A stretch of 64,000 nt of DNA from Crenobacter cavernae. Lineage in GTDB: Bacteria; Pseudomonadota; Gammaproteobacteria; Burkholderiales; Chromobacteriaceae. Positions 34,483 to 43,673 of this stretch are shown in pieces. The stretch's first letter is position 1. Every line of letters starts with the position of its first letter. The stretch is taken from positions 248,001 through 312,000 of the forward strand of contig NZ_CP031337.1 of NCBI RefSeq assembly GCF_003355495.1, given 5' to 3'. The position numbers and the translations under genes were made by a program. Below the pieces are notes generated by a model, which saw nothing but the letters and a program-made list of their open reading frames with translations, was not told the origin of the DNA and made no database searches.

Positions 34483-35184
34483 TCACTCCGCCGGATAGAA
34501 GCGCGCGCGCATCCGTTCTACGTAGGCGACGAGATTCGCGTGGCGCGCGACCCGTTCGATCAGCGGCGTCTGGAAGACCGGGCACGCGATACCTATCACG
34601 AAGGCATACACCGTCGCGTCGGTGCCGCATGGCGTGTCGCCGAGCAGGAAGGGCTTGTCGCCGAGGATGGCAGCGACCGCGTCGATGTCGCGTGCCGCGA
34701 ACTCGGTGATCTCGGCGTCGCTGTGCCGGCCCATGCCCTGCGCCTTCAGCAGCTTTTTCACCCTCCCGCGGATCACGCGTTTGACGAAAGGCCTCACCAG
34801 CGCCGGCGCGCGTTTGAAAAAGACCGCCGGGCCACTCTCGAAGTTGGCGTCGTCGACCCAGCGCACGTGCGCCAGCGCGAAGTACAGGTGCTCTTCGAGC
34901 ATCTTCTCGACCGACCACGCGAGCGCGCGCTCGCGCTCGTCGTAGCCTGTGTCGAAGTCGATGCGATACTTTCGTTCCAGATGCCAGCGGATCAGCGTCG
35001 AATCGGCGACGCGTACGCCGTCGTCGTCGATATACGGCAGCTTGCCCTTGGGCGCGCGCGAAAAACCGTGCGTGTCGGTGCGATAGGGCTGGCCGGACAG
35101 CTTCAACAGCAGCTCGGCCTTGGTCACGAAGGGGCTGGGGTCGGGCAGCCCGAAGGCCGGGCCGAAGGTGTAGAGGGTGATCAT
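34483..35184 (-). CDS. Glutathione S-transferase-fold protein (metaxin-like)
   Basis: 233 aa. Thioredoxin-like N-terminus ITLYTFGPAFGLPDPSPF, KAELLLKLSGQPY, APKGKLPYIDDDGVRVADSTL with the cis-Pro, then an all-helical C-terminal domain (FLLGDTPCGTDATVYAFV). The absence of an obvious catalytic Ser/Tyr/Cys at the N-terminus resembles the Tom37/metaxin GST branch rather than a classical transferase. Single gene; substrate unknown. Confidence 0.85.
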   Translation of the reverse strand: MITLYTFGPAFGLPDPSPFVTKAELLLKLSGQPYRTDTHGFSRAPKGKLPYIDDDGVRVADSTLIRWHLERKYRIDFDTGYDERERALAWSVEKMLEEHLYFALAHVRWVDDANFESGPAVFFKRAPALVRPFVKRVIRGRVKKLLKAQGMGRHSDAEITEFAARDIDAVAAILGDKPFLLGDTPCGTDATVYAFVIGIACPVFQTPLIERVARHANLVAYVERMRARFYPAE

Positions 35185-35266
35185 GGTCGCTCCATATTAT
35201 GACGACGGGCCACCCATTATTCATGGCACGCGCAAGGCGAGTATCAAGTCGGGTCCCATGCCGGCA

Positions 35267-37918
35267 CTACCACAGCACCCGCACACCGACGTTGCCGCCG
35301 AAGCTTGAGCGGTCGGCGCCGTCGACCGACTGACCAACCTCGATCGACCCGTATAAGCTCACGCGCTTCGTCATCTGCTGCGTCAGCCCCGCGCCGAATT
35401 CTGCCCAGGTACTGCGCCGTTCGGTGACGATGTCATCGCTGCCGAACCTCGTCCTGTCGCTGCCGCCCAGGCTGTGCCAGAGGTTGGCCTTGAAGTAGGG
35501 CGACACCGCCGCCGCCCCCTCGTCCGGACGCGACAACTTCACGCCGACGCGGCCGGTCCAGCCATCGCCGACGTCGTAGCCTATGGTCGAGAACGGGTCG
35601 GAAGTGTCGTCGAAACGGTTTTTCTGCCAGATCAGCTGCGCCTGCGGCTCGATCGCCAGATCGTCCGAGACCCGGAACGGCCGCCCCGCTTCTACCGATG
35701 CCGTCAGCCCCCTCCCTTTGACGTCGGTGCGCACGCTATCGCCGCGCGAGCGCGTCTCGCCGTCGAACCAGCTGCCCATCAGCACCGTGTCGACGTAGCC
35801 CGAATCCTGCCACAGGTGGGTCCAGTAGCCGGCGAGGCCGTAGCCGTCGACCGACACGCTGCCGACCGGCTTGTCCTCGCGCCCCAGCGCGTAGCCTTTC
35901 ACGCTGCCGTGTGCGCGGGCAACCGATACGAATACGCCCAGCCGGTCGGCGTTATCGCGACCGACCAGCGCATCACCGCCGGCCTGGACGCCCGCCAGTT
36001 CGCCGTCGAACGACGGCGACACCGTGCCTTGCCAACGGCTCTCCAGGCTCTGGCCGAACACCCTTCCCCAGCCGCGCGAGGTCCGCTCGCCCTGTTCGCG
36101 CAGCAAGGCTTGCGCGCCCATGCGCTGATGGAAGGTGCCGAGCATTGACATGCCGACCAGACGCGTCACCTCCGGCACAGCCGCCTGCAGCGCGGCCTCG
36201 GGGCGGTACAGCAGGACGGGAGCGCCACCGGCCGGCGGCGCGGAAGGCAGCGCCGAGACGTCGGTCGGCGGCAGCGCGTTGAGCGCGGCGCTATCCGTGG
36301 CAGGGGCAACCGGCGCGGCGGGCGGCTCCGACCCCGGCGTCAGCGACGAGCGCAGATACCAGTTTTCTGCGCCGCCCTCGCCGCCCTTGAAAAGCAGGTA
36401 CTCGTAGGCGCCCGCCGCCACCGCCGTCGCGAGGCCGAAGCGGCCGCCACCGCCCGCGCCGTTGACGGCCTCGACCACCAGGATGCCGTCCCGCTGCGTC
36501 GCGGCGCCGGCGCCGCCGAGATTCTGTACGACGATGCCGGTCGTGCCCGAAAGCGTGCCGCCCGACACGATCAGCCGGTCGGATGGCGCACCGTCGCCGT
36601 CGAGCCGGCTCTGTACGATGAGCCGGCCGCCGGCGCCGGCGTAATGGCCCGCCACCGTCAGCGAGTCCGAGACGCTCGCGCCATGCCGCGCCAGGTCTAT
36701 CGTGCCGGCGTTGTTCAGCGTCGCCAGCTGCCCGGCGCCCAGAGGCCGCACGGCCGCTGCGCCCTGCACGCTCAGCACGGCGCCGTTCTCTACGTTGAGC
36801 GTGCCGGTGCCGCTTGCCGCGTCGCCGAGCTGCAGCGTCGATCCGAGCAAGCGCAGATCGGTGGCGCCGCGCAGCGTGGCCGTTTCCCAGTTCACCCATT
36901 GTCCTGGCGCGTCGGCGACGGTGTCCCCGAGCAGCAGCGTGTCGCTGCCCAGGCCGCCGTCGATGAGCGGCGACGCGGCAAGGCTCGCCGGCGTGTGTCT
37001 TGCCAGCGTCGCCGTGTCGTTGCCTGTGCCGAGGCTGACCGTGCCGCCCAGCGTGCCCGCCGTGTCCCAGACGAAACGATCGGCGCCCGATCCGGTGACG
37101 AACTGGCCGGCGATCGCGCCGCCCGATATCCGCGCCGTATTGTCGCCGCTGCCCAGATCGACCATCCCGCCTATCGTGCCGCCGCTCAGCTCGAACAGGT
37201 CGCGCCCCTGTTCTGCATTCACCTTGCCGTCGATCTGGCCGCCCGACATCCGCATCTCATTGTCGGCCTGCTTCAGGTCGACCGAGCCTATCCGTCCGCC
37301 GGTCATCGTGAAGAAGTCGCCGTCGTTGAAGGCGCCGATAATGCGCCCGCCGGAGACGAGCGCGGTATCGAGGCCGCCGCCCTGGTCGAGAGAAACGATC
37401 GCGCCGCCAGTCAGTGTGAGGCTGTCCCGGCCGTCTCCCTGCTCGACGTGGCCCTCGATGCTTCCGCCGCTCACCTCGAGCGCATCGTTGCCCGAGCCGA
37501 ACAGAATGGCGACGCCGCCGCTGCCGCGCAGCGTGCCGGCGTTGCTCACGCTGCTGTTGCCGTTGCCGAAGGTGATCGCCGTCGCGCCCTCTATGGTCGC
37601 GCCCGCCGCGTTGTTGACGACGCCCGCCCCGGCGAACGCGACGCCGGTCTGCGCGGACAGGATCGATCCGAAGCTATTCAGCTGCCAGACGGCAGAGGTG
37701 TCGCCCGACAGCGCGTCGACCGCCGCGGGCCGCGTCTCTATCGTAGAGCCGGCCGCCAGACTGAACGGATTGCCTCCGGGAAAGTCCTGAAAACGCAGCG
37801 CAGAAGTCGAACTGGGCAGCACCGTTGCGGCCTGCGCCGGCAACACGCAACCGGCAAACGCGCTGCCCACCACCAGGGTCAGCTCGGCAACGGCGAATCC
37901 TCTTCCCTGCATATTCAT
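35267..37918 (-). CDS. Type V autotransporter with outer-membrane beta-barrel
   Basis: 883 aa. An N-terminal signal peptide (about 1-30, ending AQA), a passenger of about 570 residues rich in repeating beta-helix units (VSGGxIxGxxxxGxGxDxxxxxGG, residues about 145-320), a Pro/Ala linker (about 540-590), and a C-terminal autotransporter barrel from about 620 ending in VGVRVLW with the terminal aromatic residue. No catalytic protease or lipase motif was seen, so an adhesin or biofilm role is the likely class. The gene is a single unit with an AT-rich upstream region (37960-38010). Confidence 0.88.
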   Translation of the reverse strand: MNMQGRGFAVAELTLVVGSAFAGCVLPAQAATVLPSSTSALRFQDFPGGNPFSLAAGSTIETRPAAVDALSGDTSAVWQLNSFGSILSAQTGVAFAGAGVVNNAAGATIEGATAITFGNGNSSVSNAGTLRGSGGVAILFGSGNDALEVSGGSIEGHVEQGDGRDSLTLTGGAIVSLDQGGGLDTALVSGGRIIGAFNDGDFFTMTGGRIGSVDLKQADNEMRMSGGQIDGKVNAEQGRDLFELSGGTIGGMVDLGSGDNTARISGGAIAGQFVTGSGADRFVWDTAGTLGGTVSLGTGNDTATLARHTPASLAASPLIDGGLGSDTLLLGDTVADAPGQWVNWETATLRGATDLRLLGSTLQLGDAASGTGTLNVENGAVLSVQGAAAVRPLGAGQLATLNNAGTIDLARHGASVSDSLTVAGHYAGAGGRLIVQSRLDGDGAPSDRLIVSGGTLSGTTGIVVQNLGGAGAATQRDGILVVEAVNGAGGGGRFGLATAVAAGAYEYLLFKGGEGGAENWYLRSSLTPGSEPPAAPVAPATDSAALNALPPTDVSALPSAPPAGGAPVLLYRPEAALQAAVPEVTRLVGMSMLGTFHQRMGAQALLREQGERTSRGWGRVFGQSLESRWQGTVSPSFDGELAGVQAGGDALVGRDNADRLGVFVSVARAHGSVKGYALGREDKPVGSVSVDGYGLAGYWTHLWQDSGYVDTVLMGSWFDGETRSRGDSVRTDVKGRGLTASVEAGRPFRVSDDLAIEPQAQLIWQKNRFDDTSDPFSTIGYDVGDGWTGRVGVKLSRPDEGAAAVSPYFKANLWHSLGGSDRTRFGSDDIVTERRSTWAEFGAGLTQQMTKRVSLYGSIEVGQSVDGADRSSFGGNVGVRVLW

Positions 37919-38209
37919 TCCCTTCGGTTTATCGTCGAACGGGCCTTGGCCGCTCGAGCGATCCTATTTATTAGGAATGATTATGCTAACGAAATATATT
38001 CAAAACGAGTAACTTGATGGCGACGTCGCCCGAAAGGAAGAAAACCGATCTTGATCAAGGCGGCTGACGACGCTGCTGTTCGCCGACTGAAAGGGCAAGG
38101 CGCGAAGCGCGTAAGAGATCAAGCTCCATCGAACTGGGGGTGATCCACATCCAAGGCTTACCGTCATGACGCTCTAGTGTGCGGGAAGGCCGTGGCGACC
38201 ATGCCGCTC
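37919..38209. other. Intergenic region, presumed autotransporter promoter
   Basis: About 290 bp between the autotransporter start and the end of the GAF-GGDEF-EAL gene, all minus-strand. 37960-38010 is AT-rich. No hairpin terminator for the upstream gene and no clear promoter boxes could be assigned. Confidence 0.35.
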
Positions 38210-40288
38210 CTACTGCTCAGAAAGCCGCGGACAAAAGGCTGGATACGCGGCACATTCGGCGCTATCCAGCCTCCTTGTCCGGCCGTCTTGGTGCAGCTGC
38301 TGGCGCAAGGCTGCCTCGGCGTCCGCCACGCCAAGCGGCTTAAAGAAGAAATAGCCCTGCGCATACTCGCAGTTCAGGCGTTTGAGGTAGATCACCTCTT
38401 CGATCGTTTCCGTTCCCTCGGCCACCACCTCCATGTTCAGCGTGCGGGCGAGCGTCACGATCGCTTCGAGAATGCGTAGATTCTCCGAGCTCTTTTCCAG
38501 TCCGCTGACAAACGAGCGGTCAATCTTGAGCGTGTCGATCGGCAAGCGGCTCAGATAGCTGAGCGAGGAATAGCCGGTGCCAAAATCGTCGAGGCTCAGT
38601 TGGATGCCCATGGCCTTGAGTTCGAACAACAAGCGAGCGGTATGCTCCGGGTCGCTCATCGCCATGCTCTCGGTCAGTTCCAGCTTCAGGCTGCTCGGCA
38701 CGACCGCGGTTTTCCGCAATATCCGTTTGACCTGCTCGATGAACCCCGGCTGGCTCAACTGGCTTGCAGACAGGTTCACGCTCATCGTCAGAGGCGGGTC
38801 CGTCAGGAACGCCTGCTGCCAGCGCTGCGCTTGCAGGCAAGCCTCTTCCAGCACCCACTGCCCGATGGGCAAAATCAGCCCCGTTTCTTCCGCGGTGGGA
38901 AGAAACTCCATCGGCGAGACGCAACCCTTGCTTGGATGCTCCCACCGCAGCAGCGCCTCGAAACCCCGGATTTTCCCATCCAGCAACGAGACGATGGGCT
39001 GGTAGCAGAGCCGGAACTCCCGGCGCCTGAGCGCGTCACGCAACTCCGAATCGAGCCGCAGGTGAGCCACGGCTTGTTCGCCCATCCGCTGATCGAACAC
39101 TTCCCAGCGCGCGCGACCACCCGCCTTGGCCCGATACATGGCGATATCGGCGTCACGCAGGATTTCCTGGACTTCGTCATAGCCGGGCGTGCTTAAGGCG
39201 ATGCCGATGCTCGCGGTGGTGAACACCTGCTGGCCCGATAGCACAAACGGTGCGGCCAGTGCACGCTGAATGCGTTCGGCGACGAGGATAGGGACGCTGG
39301 CATCCTGGATATCTTCAAGGATGATGGTGAACTCGTCCCCGCCCAGACGGGCCACCACGCCTTGAGATGGCAGCGCGACGCACTCGTCGATCGGACGAAC
39401 GACGCTATCGCTGCGCCGCAGACTGGCGGAAAGCCGCTGCGCCACCTCGATAATCAGCCGGTCCCCCGCGGGATGGCCCAGGCTGTCGTTCACGACCTTG
39501 AAGCGGTCCAAGTCGAGGAACAGGACGGCGAATTGGTAGCCGCGGCATTGTTTTGAGTGGTTCAGAACCGACTGCAGCCGTTCGAAAAACAGCGCGCGGT
39601 TCGGCAGCAGGGTAAGCGGGTCGTGGAATGCGGCGTGGGTCAGATGGTCTTTGGCGCGTTGGCGCTCTATCACCCGGCCAAGCTGGGAGCCGACCAGCCT
39701 CATGATCCGCAACATCCTCTCGTCGGGTGCGGTCACCTCGTCGGCAAAGAACTCAAGGATGGCAACGAGGTGTAAGCCCACCCACACCGGAAAGCCAATA
39801 GCCGCCTTCAGGCCAGCTTGCCAGGCCGCCTCGCATCGCGGGAAGTCCGAATCTTGCGTGATATCGGAGATCCATGCGGGTTCACCGCTCGCCAGAATGC
39901 GTCCGGGCAGCCCCTGCCCCGGAGCAATGGAGCAGGCTGACGTCGCGGCGCGAAACCCGGCGAAACGTTCAGCATCGGCGCAATGCCACACCTGCGACGA
40001 TATCAGGTTACACGCCGAGTCCGTCGCCGGAGGCACCGTGTAATAAACATGCCCCACCGGCCATTGCGTGTACTGGCAAACCAGCTGCACGGCCAAGTAC
40101 ATGGTTTCCTCGACGCTGCCTGCCGCATTGGTGACTGCGGCAATCGCCTCGAGTAGCTGAATGTCCTGTTGCCGCTGATAATAGAGTTCGCGCAGGCCCC
40201 GTTCGGCTATCGCCTCGGCTTCCAGGCGAGCCTTGTGCTCCCGCTCCCATCGTCGTCTCAAGAGCGCCGGATCGATTTCAGCCACCAT
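38210..40288 (-). CDS. GAF-GGDEF-EAL c-di-GMP enzyme paired with H-NOX
   Basis: 692 aa, soluble. A short coiled coil (about 8-45), a GAF domain (about 45-200), GGDEF (about 215-405) and EAL (about 410-665). Catalytic motifs are intact: RLGGDEF, FEALLRWEHP, LDDFGTGYSS. Between the I-site-like RRSD and GGDEF there is an extra segment of about 15 residues (SVVRPIDECVALPSQG), known to me from other H-NOX-linked enzymes. It starts 30 bp after the H-NOX stop, so a two-gene operon is clear; H-NOX proteins in this arrangement report nitric oxide to c-di-GMP turnover. Confidence 0.92.
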   Translation of the reverse strand: MVAEIDPALLRRRWEREHKARLEAEAIAERGLRELYYQRQQDIQLLEAIAAVTNAAGSVEETMYLAVQLVCQYTQWPVGHVYYTVPPATDSACNLISSQVWHCADAERFAGFRAATSACSIAPGQGLPGRILASGEPAWISDITQDSDFPRCEAAWQAGLKAAIGFPVWVGLHLVAILEFFADEVTAPDERMLRIMRLVGSQLGRVIERQRAKDHLTHAAFHDPLTLLPNRALFFERLQSVLNHSKQCRGYQFAVLFLDLDRFKVVNDSLGHPAGDRLIIEVAQRLSASLRRSDSVVRPIDECVALPSQGVVARLGGDEFTIILEDIQDASVPILVAERIQRALAAPFVLSGQQVFTTASIGIALSTPGYDEVQEILRDADIAMYRAKAGGRARWEVFDQRMGEQAVAHLRLDSELRDALRRREFRLCYQPIVSLLDGKIRGFEALLRWEHPSKGCVSPMEFLPTAEETGLILPIGQWVLEEACLQAQRWQQAFLTDPPLTMSVNLSASQLSQPGFIEQVKRILRKTAVVPSSLKLELTESMAMSDPEHTARLLFELKAMGIQLSLDDFGTGYSSLSYLSRLPIDTLKIDRSFVSGLEKSSENLRILEAIVTLARTLNMEVVAEGTETIEEVIYLKRLNCEYAQGYFFFKPLGVADAEAALRQQLHQDGRTRRLDSAECAAYPAFCPRLSEQ

Positions 40289-40318
40289 GCTTCCCCCAAA
40301 ACGCCCACGGACTATCGG

Positions 40319-40855
40319 TCAGATGAATCGAATGCGCGACACGCATCGCTCGTCACCGCGATGCATGCATTGTGGGTGCTCGTACGCGATCCCTTCATGA
40401 AAGTGATCTGCCGCCCCCTCGATGAAGCCATGCGCCAAGGCGCACAGCTTTCTCTCAGACCGGTACCCCATGACCAGCACCTCGGGCGAACTGGCATCGA
40501 AATCGAACACCGGGGTGGTGGCGCCGGGATAAAGCTTGCGCACCTCGGGGTGGATGATGCTGTTCAAGGTCAGCACGAAATCGCGCGCCGACTTATGAAG
40601 AACAAAAAAAGGCGGATATTTGCTCGCCAGCAACGGGATGGCGTTGCGGCCGAACCAGCGCAGGACCTCGTGGGGTGGCACGGCCAATAGCGTCGACGCC
40701 GCGGCGACCAGTTTCGTCAATTCTTCATCGTGGTAGCTGCCTAGCGAGGTATAGGCCCCGTCGGCCTTGGCCGCGTCCAGCAGGGCATCCCATGTGTTTT
40801 CGCCATGTTCGCGGCGAATCAGCTCTTCCAGTAGGTTAAAGACGATTCCCTTCAT
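40319..40855 (-). CDS. H-NOX heme nitric-oxide sensor
   Basis: 178 aa, single HNOB domain. The proximal heme ligand is H102 in NSIIHPEVRKLYPGA, P115 is the conserved heme-distorting proline, and YRSER (131-135) is the YxSxR porphyrin-propionate motif. MKGIVFNLLEELI is the family N-terminus. No distal-pocket Tyr was identified with certainty, in line with an NO-selective bacterial H-NOX. Co-transcribed with the downstream GAF-GGDEF-EAL enzyme, so likely links NO to biofilm or motility decisions. Confidence 0.93.
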   Translation of the reverse strand: MKGIVFNLLEELIRREHGENTWDALLDAAKADGAYTSLGSYHDEELTKLVAAASTLLAVPPHEVLRWFGRNAIPLLASKYPPFFVLHKSARDFVLTLNSIIHPEVRKLYPGATTPVFDFDASSPEVLVMGYRSERKLCALAHGFIEGAADHFHEGIAYEHPQCMHRGDERCVSRIRFI

Positions 40856-41317
40856 GCTCTACCCCTTGTCCGAGGTATTGAACGTTCACCTGCCTGCTGC
40901 GCTTGTGCTAGGGGCCCCACTGGCATGCATATACACTTTTTTCGCACGCCATATGAAACATATTGCATATTAGCCTGCAACCCGCAAGAAACGACTGAGA
41001 CGAGTCGCCCCACCCACCTATATCCGACTAGAAAACTCAAGCTTTTTTTGCCAAATTGCTGTATAGTACCGTTCGTTGCCAAGACGCTATCCATCACTTG
41101 GCCGCTTCTGATTGTCTTGCCCAGGCCTTATGGCTAATCGGGCACCCCTCTCTCAAACGGTTGGAAGTCTCTTGTTCGACGGCCGACGCCGCTTCGTTCA
41201 GGGGTTAGCGTTATTGGTCTGCACGACGGCGGAGCGCCCTGCGTTCCCCCTTTGGCAATCGATCAGTCTGAAGTGCGTGACTGATGCCATCCCAATGCAC
41301 AAGAAAGGTATCTACTC
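40856..41317. other. Divergent region with long infA leader
   Basis: 462 bp between H-NOX (minus) and the infA paralogue (plus), with no ORF. A TATAGT -10-like box at 41062-41067 would give an untranslated leader of about 245 nt before infA. The -35 is not recognisable. Long leaders of this size are known for cold-shock mRNAs, which would suit an IF-1 duplicate; this is inference. Confidence 0.4.
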
Positions 41318-41581
41318 ATGGCAAAAGAAGACGTGATCGAGCTGGAAGGCTCGGTAATCGAGGCCCTGCCCGAATCCCGTTTCCGCGTGGCGCTGGACAA
41401 CGGTGTGGAAATTCTCGCCTACGAATCGGGCAAGATGCGGATGCACCGCATCAAAATCATTGTCGGTGACCGGGTGACCGTCGAGATGTCGCCCTACGAT
41501 CTGTCCAAGGGTCGGATCAACTACCGGCACCCCACGCCGCGCCCGGACGGCAGCCGACCGCCGCCGCGTCCGCGCCGCTAA
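41318..41581 (+). CDS. infA: Translation initiation factor IF-1 (paralogue)
   Basis: 87 aa. OB-fold sequence AKEDVIELEGSVIEALPESR, FRVALDNGVEILAYESGKM and DRVTVEMSPYDLSKGRI is standard IF-1. It has an extra basic, Pro/Arg-rich C-terminal tail of about 15 residues (PTPRPDGSRPPPRPRR), absent from the ordinary 72-aa protein. Many Betaproteobacteria carry a second infA outside the ribosomal cluster. It is followed 92 bp later by a 60-aa orphan in the same direction. Confidence 0.93.
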   Translation: MAKEDVIELEGSVIEALPESRFRVALDNGVEILAYESGKMRMHRIKIIVGDRVTVEMSPYDLSKGRINYRHPTPRPDGSRPPPRPRR

Positions 41582-41673
41582 GCTGTGCCGGCAACCGGCC
41601 GGCAGGTGTCCGCTCCCACGCGGCGGCGCTGCCACCGGAGATGCCGGTTCGCGGCTGTTTTAAAGGAATCAAA

Positions 41674-41856
41674 ATGAAAGTCAAAGAATTGTTGCCCGGC
41701 GACCGGGTCAGCGAACAAGGCAAACACGACGCCGTCGACTTCGAAGTCGTTTCGATCAATAAAATGGGTCAACGCTTCAAGGTGACCTTCCGCTCCATCC
41801 TCGGCATCGCGTCCGCCAGCTATTCCGGCGACGCCTATATCGCGGCGTCGCGTTAA
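41674..41856 (+). CDS. Small protein (60 aa) downstream of infA
   Basis: MKVKELLPGDRVSEQGKHD then VDFEVVSINKMGQRFKVTF: a short, all-beta-looking protein with a GDRV turn. AAAGGAA lies 7 nt before the ATG. Co-directional with infA and closed by the terminator at 41885. Size and beta pattern suggest a small SH3/OB-type domain, possibly nucleic-acid binding; I do not recognise the family. Confidence 0.65.
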   Translation: MKVKELLPGDRVSEQGKHDAVDFEVVSINKMGQRFKVTFRSILGIASASYSGDAYIAASR

Positions 41857-41884
41857 GGCGACGCCCGCCGAGGCGGGCAACAAC

Positions 41885-41920
41885 AGCTCGGCCAACCCTA
41901 AGGGTTGGCCGAGCTTTTTT
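41885..41920 (+). terminator. Terminator from inverted motif pair
   Basis: AGCTCGGCCAACCC / GGGTTGGCCGAGCT followed by six Ts; ends the infA unit. Confidence 0.92.
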
Positions 41921-41970
41921 ATGCGCTCGACTCCCGGTCAGCCCTTCCGCTCGAACGGCAGAAGAATAGA

Positions 41971-42001
41971 AAAAGCTCGGCCGACCTTCGGCCGAGCTTT
42001 T
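41971..42001. terminator. Terminator with variant motif
   Basis: AAAAGCTCGGCCGA/TCGGCCGAGCTTTT with loop CCT, ending the convergent methyltransferase gene; the arms carry CTCGGCCGAC rather than the exact motif. Confidence 0.88.
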
Positions 42002-42030
42002 AACCGGCGCCCGTATCAGACGCCGTTCGT

Positions 42031-42852
42031 TCAGTAGATGAAGCGCTCGCGCATCTCGGCGAGGTTCAGTTCGTCGAGGATCCGCTCGAGCCGCTCCTCG
42101 GCGTTGCGGCGCGGCGCGCCGGTGTGGCGCGCGACGATCAGTTCGTTCTTCATCGAGTGTTCCCAACCGACGAGTTCGGTCACCGTCACCTGGTAGCCGT
42201 GCGCCTCAAGCTGCAGGCAGCGCAGCACGTTGGTGATCTGGCTGCCGAACTCGCGCGTGTGGATCGGGTGGCGCCAGATTTCCGACAGCGGCGTCTTGCC
42301 GAAAGACTGGTTCTTGTTCTTCTTCAAGACCGACGCGACTTCGGCCTGGCAGCACGGCACCAGCACGATGAAGCGCGCCTTTTTCGACAGCGCGAACTTG
42401 ATCGCGTCGTCGGTCGCGGTATTGCACGCGTGCAGCGCGGTGACGATGTCGATCTCGCCGGGCAGCTCCTTGGCGTCTATCGAGTCCTCTACCGATACAT
42501 TCAGGAAGCTCATCCGCTCGAAGCCGAGCCGCCCGGCCAGTTCGCGCGAGCGCGCGACGAGCTCCTCGCGCGTTTCGATGCCGTAGACGTGGCCGGTATC
42601 GCGCGACTTCAGGAACAGGTCATAGAGGATGAAACCCAGATACGACTTGCCGGCGCCGTGGTCGGCCAGCGTCAGCGCCCGGCCGTCGGCCAGCACCTCT
42701 TCCATCAACGGTTCGATGAAGTGGTAGAGGTGGTAGACCTGCTTGAGCTTGCGGCGGCTGTCCTGGTTCAGCTTGCCGTCGCGGGTCAGGATGTGCAGCT
42801 CTTTCAAGAGCTCGATCGACTGTTCGGATTTGATTTCGGGGATGAGGCTCAC
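42031..42852 (-). CDS. SAM-dependent methyltransferase (GSTCD/Methyltransf_32 type)
   Basis: 273 aa. LADHGAGKSYLGFILYDLF is the SAM-binding motif I variant of the Methyltransf_32 family; VYGIETREELVARSRELA and IDIVTALHACNTATDDAI follow, with CCQAE near the substrate site. The family occurs in bacteria and as a domain of eukaryotic GSTCD; the substrate is unknown, RNA being a common guess. Single gene. Confidence 0.8.
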   Translation of the reverse strand: MSLIPEIKSEQSIELLKELHILTRDGKLNQDSRRKLKQVYHLYHFIEPLMEEVLADGRALTLADHGAGKSYLGFILYDLFLKSRDTGHVYGIETREELVARSRELAGRLGFERMSFLNVSVEDSIDAKELPGEIDIVTALHACNTATDDAIKFALSKKARFIVLVPCCQAEVASVLKKNKNQSFGKTPLSEIWRHPIHTREFGSQITNVLRCLQLEAHGYQVTVTELVGWEHSMKNELIVARHTGAPRRNAEERLERILDELNLAEMRERFIY

Positions 42853-42994
42853 GGTGGCGTTCCTGCTAAAGCGCTTATGGCGGCCATTTTAACAGGCGGA
42901 ACCGACAATCCACGTACAATCGCGGCATGGCGGCTCACTGCTGCCCCCCATTCACCCCCAGTACGGCGCCGTGCGCCGTCTGCCGGAGTCATTT

Positions 42995-43606
42995 GTGTCG
43001 GAACAGAAAAAAGCCCCCGCGCCACTTTCCAAGGATGAAATCAAGGCGCTGCCGCCGTTCGATGCGCTCTCGCGCGACGCGGTCGTGCTCGTCTGCGACG
43101 AAGCGACGATGCACGCCGCATGCCGGCAACTCTTGGAGCAGCCGGTGCTCGGCTTCGATACCGAGTCTCGGCCGACCTTCCGCGTCGGCGAAGTGTCGAC
43201 CGGACCGCACCTGTTGCAACTGGCAACGCCGAGCCAAGCTTACTTGTTCCAGCTCGAGAAGCTCGGCGACCTGGCGCCCTTACGCGCGCTGATGGCCGCG
43301 GGCACGGTGCACAAGGTCGGCTTCGGCTTATCGTCGGACAAGGTGCTCTTGAAGTCCAAGCTCGATATCGACTGCGCGGCGGTGCACGACATCGGCACAC
43401 TGTTCCGCCAGACCGGCGCGCGCCATACGGTCGGCGCGGTGCAGGCGGTGGCGCAGCTGTTTGGCCGCCACTACCGCAAGTCCAAACGGCTGTCGACGTC
43501 CAACTGGGCGAGCGCGACCTTGTCCGACGCGCAGTGCTTGTACGCGGCGAACGACGCCTACGTCGCGCTCCGGGTCTACCTCGCGCTTGCCGGCGCCGCG
43601 CGCTGA
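42995..43606 (+). CDS. DEDDy 3'-5' exonuclease (RNase D/WRN-like)
   Basis: 203 aa. Exonuclease motifs: LGFDTESRPTF (D,E), VHKVGFGLSSDK (second Asp region) and YAANDAYVALRVY (Y and D). This is the compact DNA_pol_A_exo1 architecture without HRDC domains, so broader than RNase D and similar to stand-alone WRN-type exonucleases. The GTG at 42995 has CCGGAG 6 nt upstream; a GTG at 42971 is an alternative. Confidence 0.85.
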   Translation: MSEQKKAPAPLSKDEIKALPPFDALSRDAVVLVCDEATMHAACRQLLEQPVLGFDTESRPTFRVGEVSTGPHLLQLATPSQAYLFQLEKLGDLAPLRALMAAGTVHKVGFGLSSDKVLLKSKLDIDCAAVHDIGTLFRQTGARHTVGAVQAVAQLFGRHYRKSKRLSTSNWASATLSDAQCLYAANDAYVALRVYLALAGAAR

Positions 43607-43632
43607 CGAAACGCGCATCGCGCGCATGAAAA

Positions 43633-43654
43633 AAGGCAGCCGCCGGGCTGCCTT
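43633..43654 (-). terminator. Terminator of the CBS gene
   Basis: AAGGCAGCC/GGCTGCCTT with loop GCCG; on the minus strand it is followed by six Ts. Lies between convergent genes. Confidence 0.8.
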
Positions 43655-43673
43655 CTTGCTGTCCGCCGAGCGC

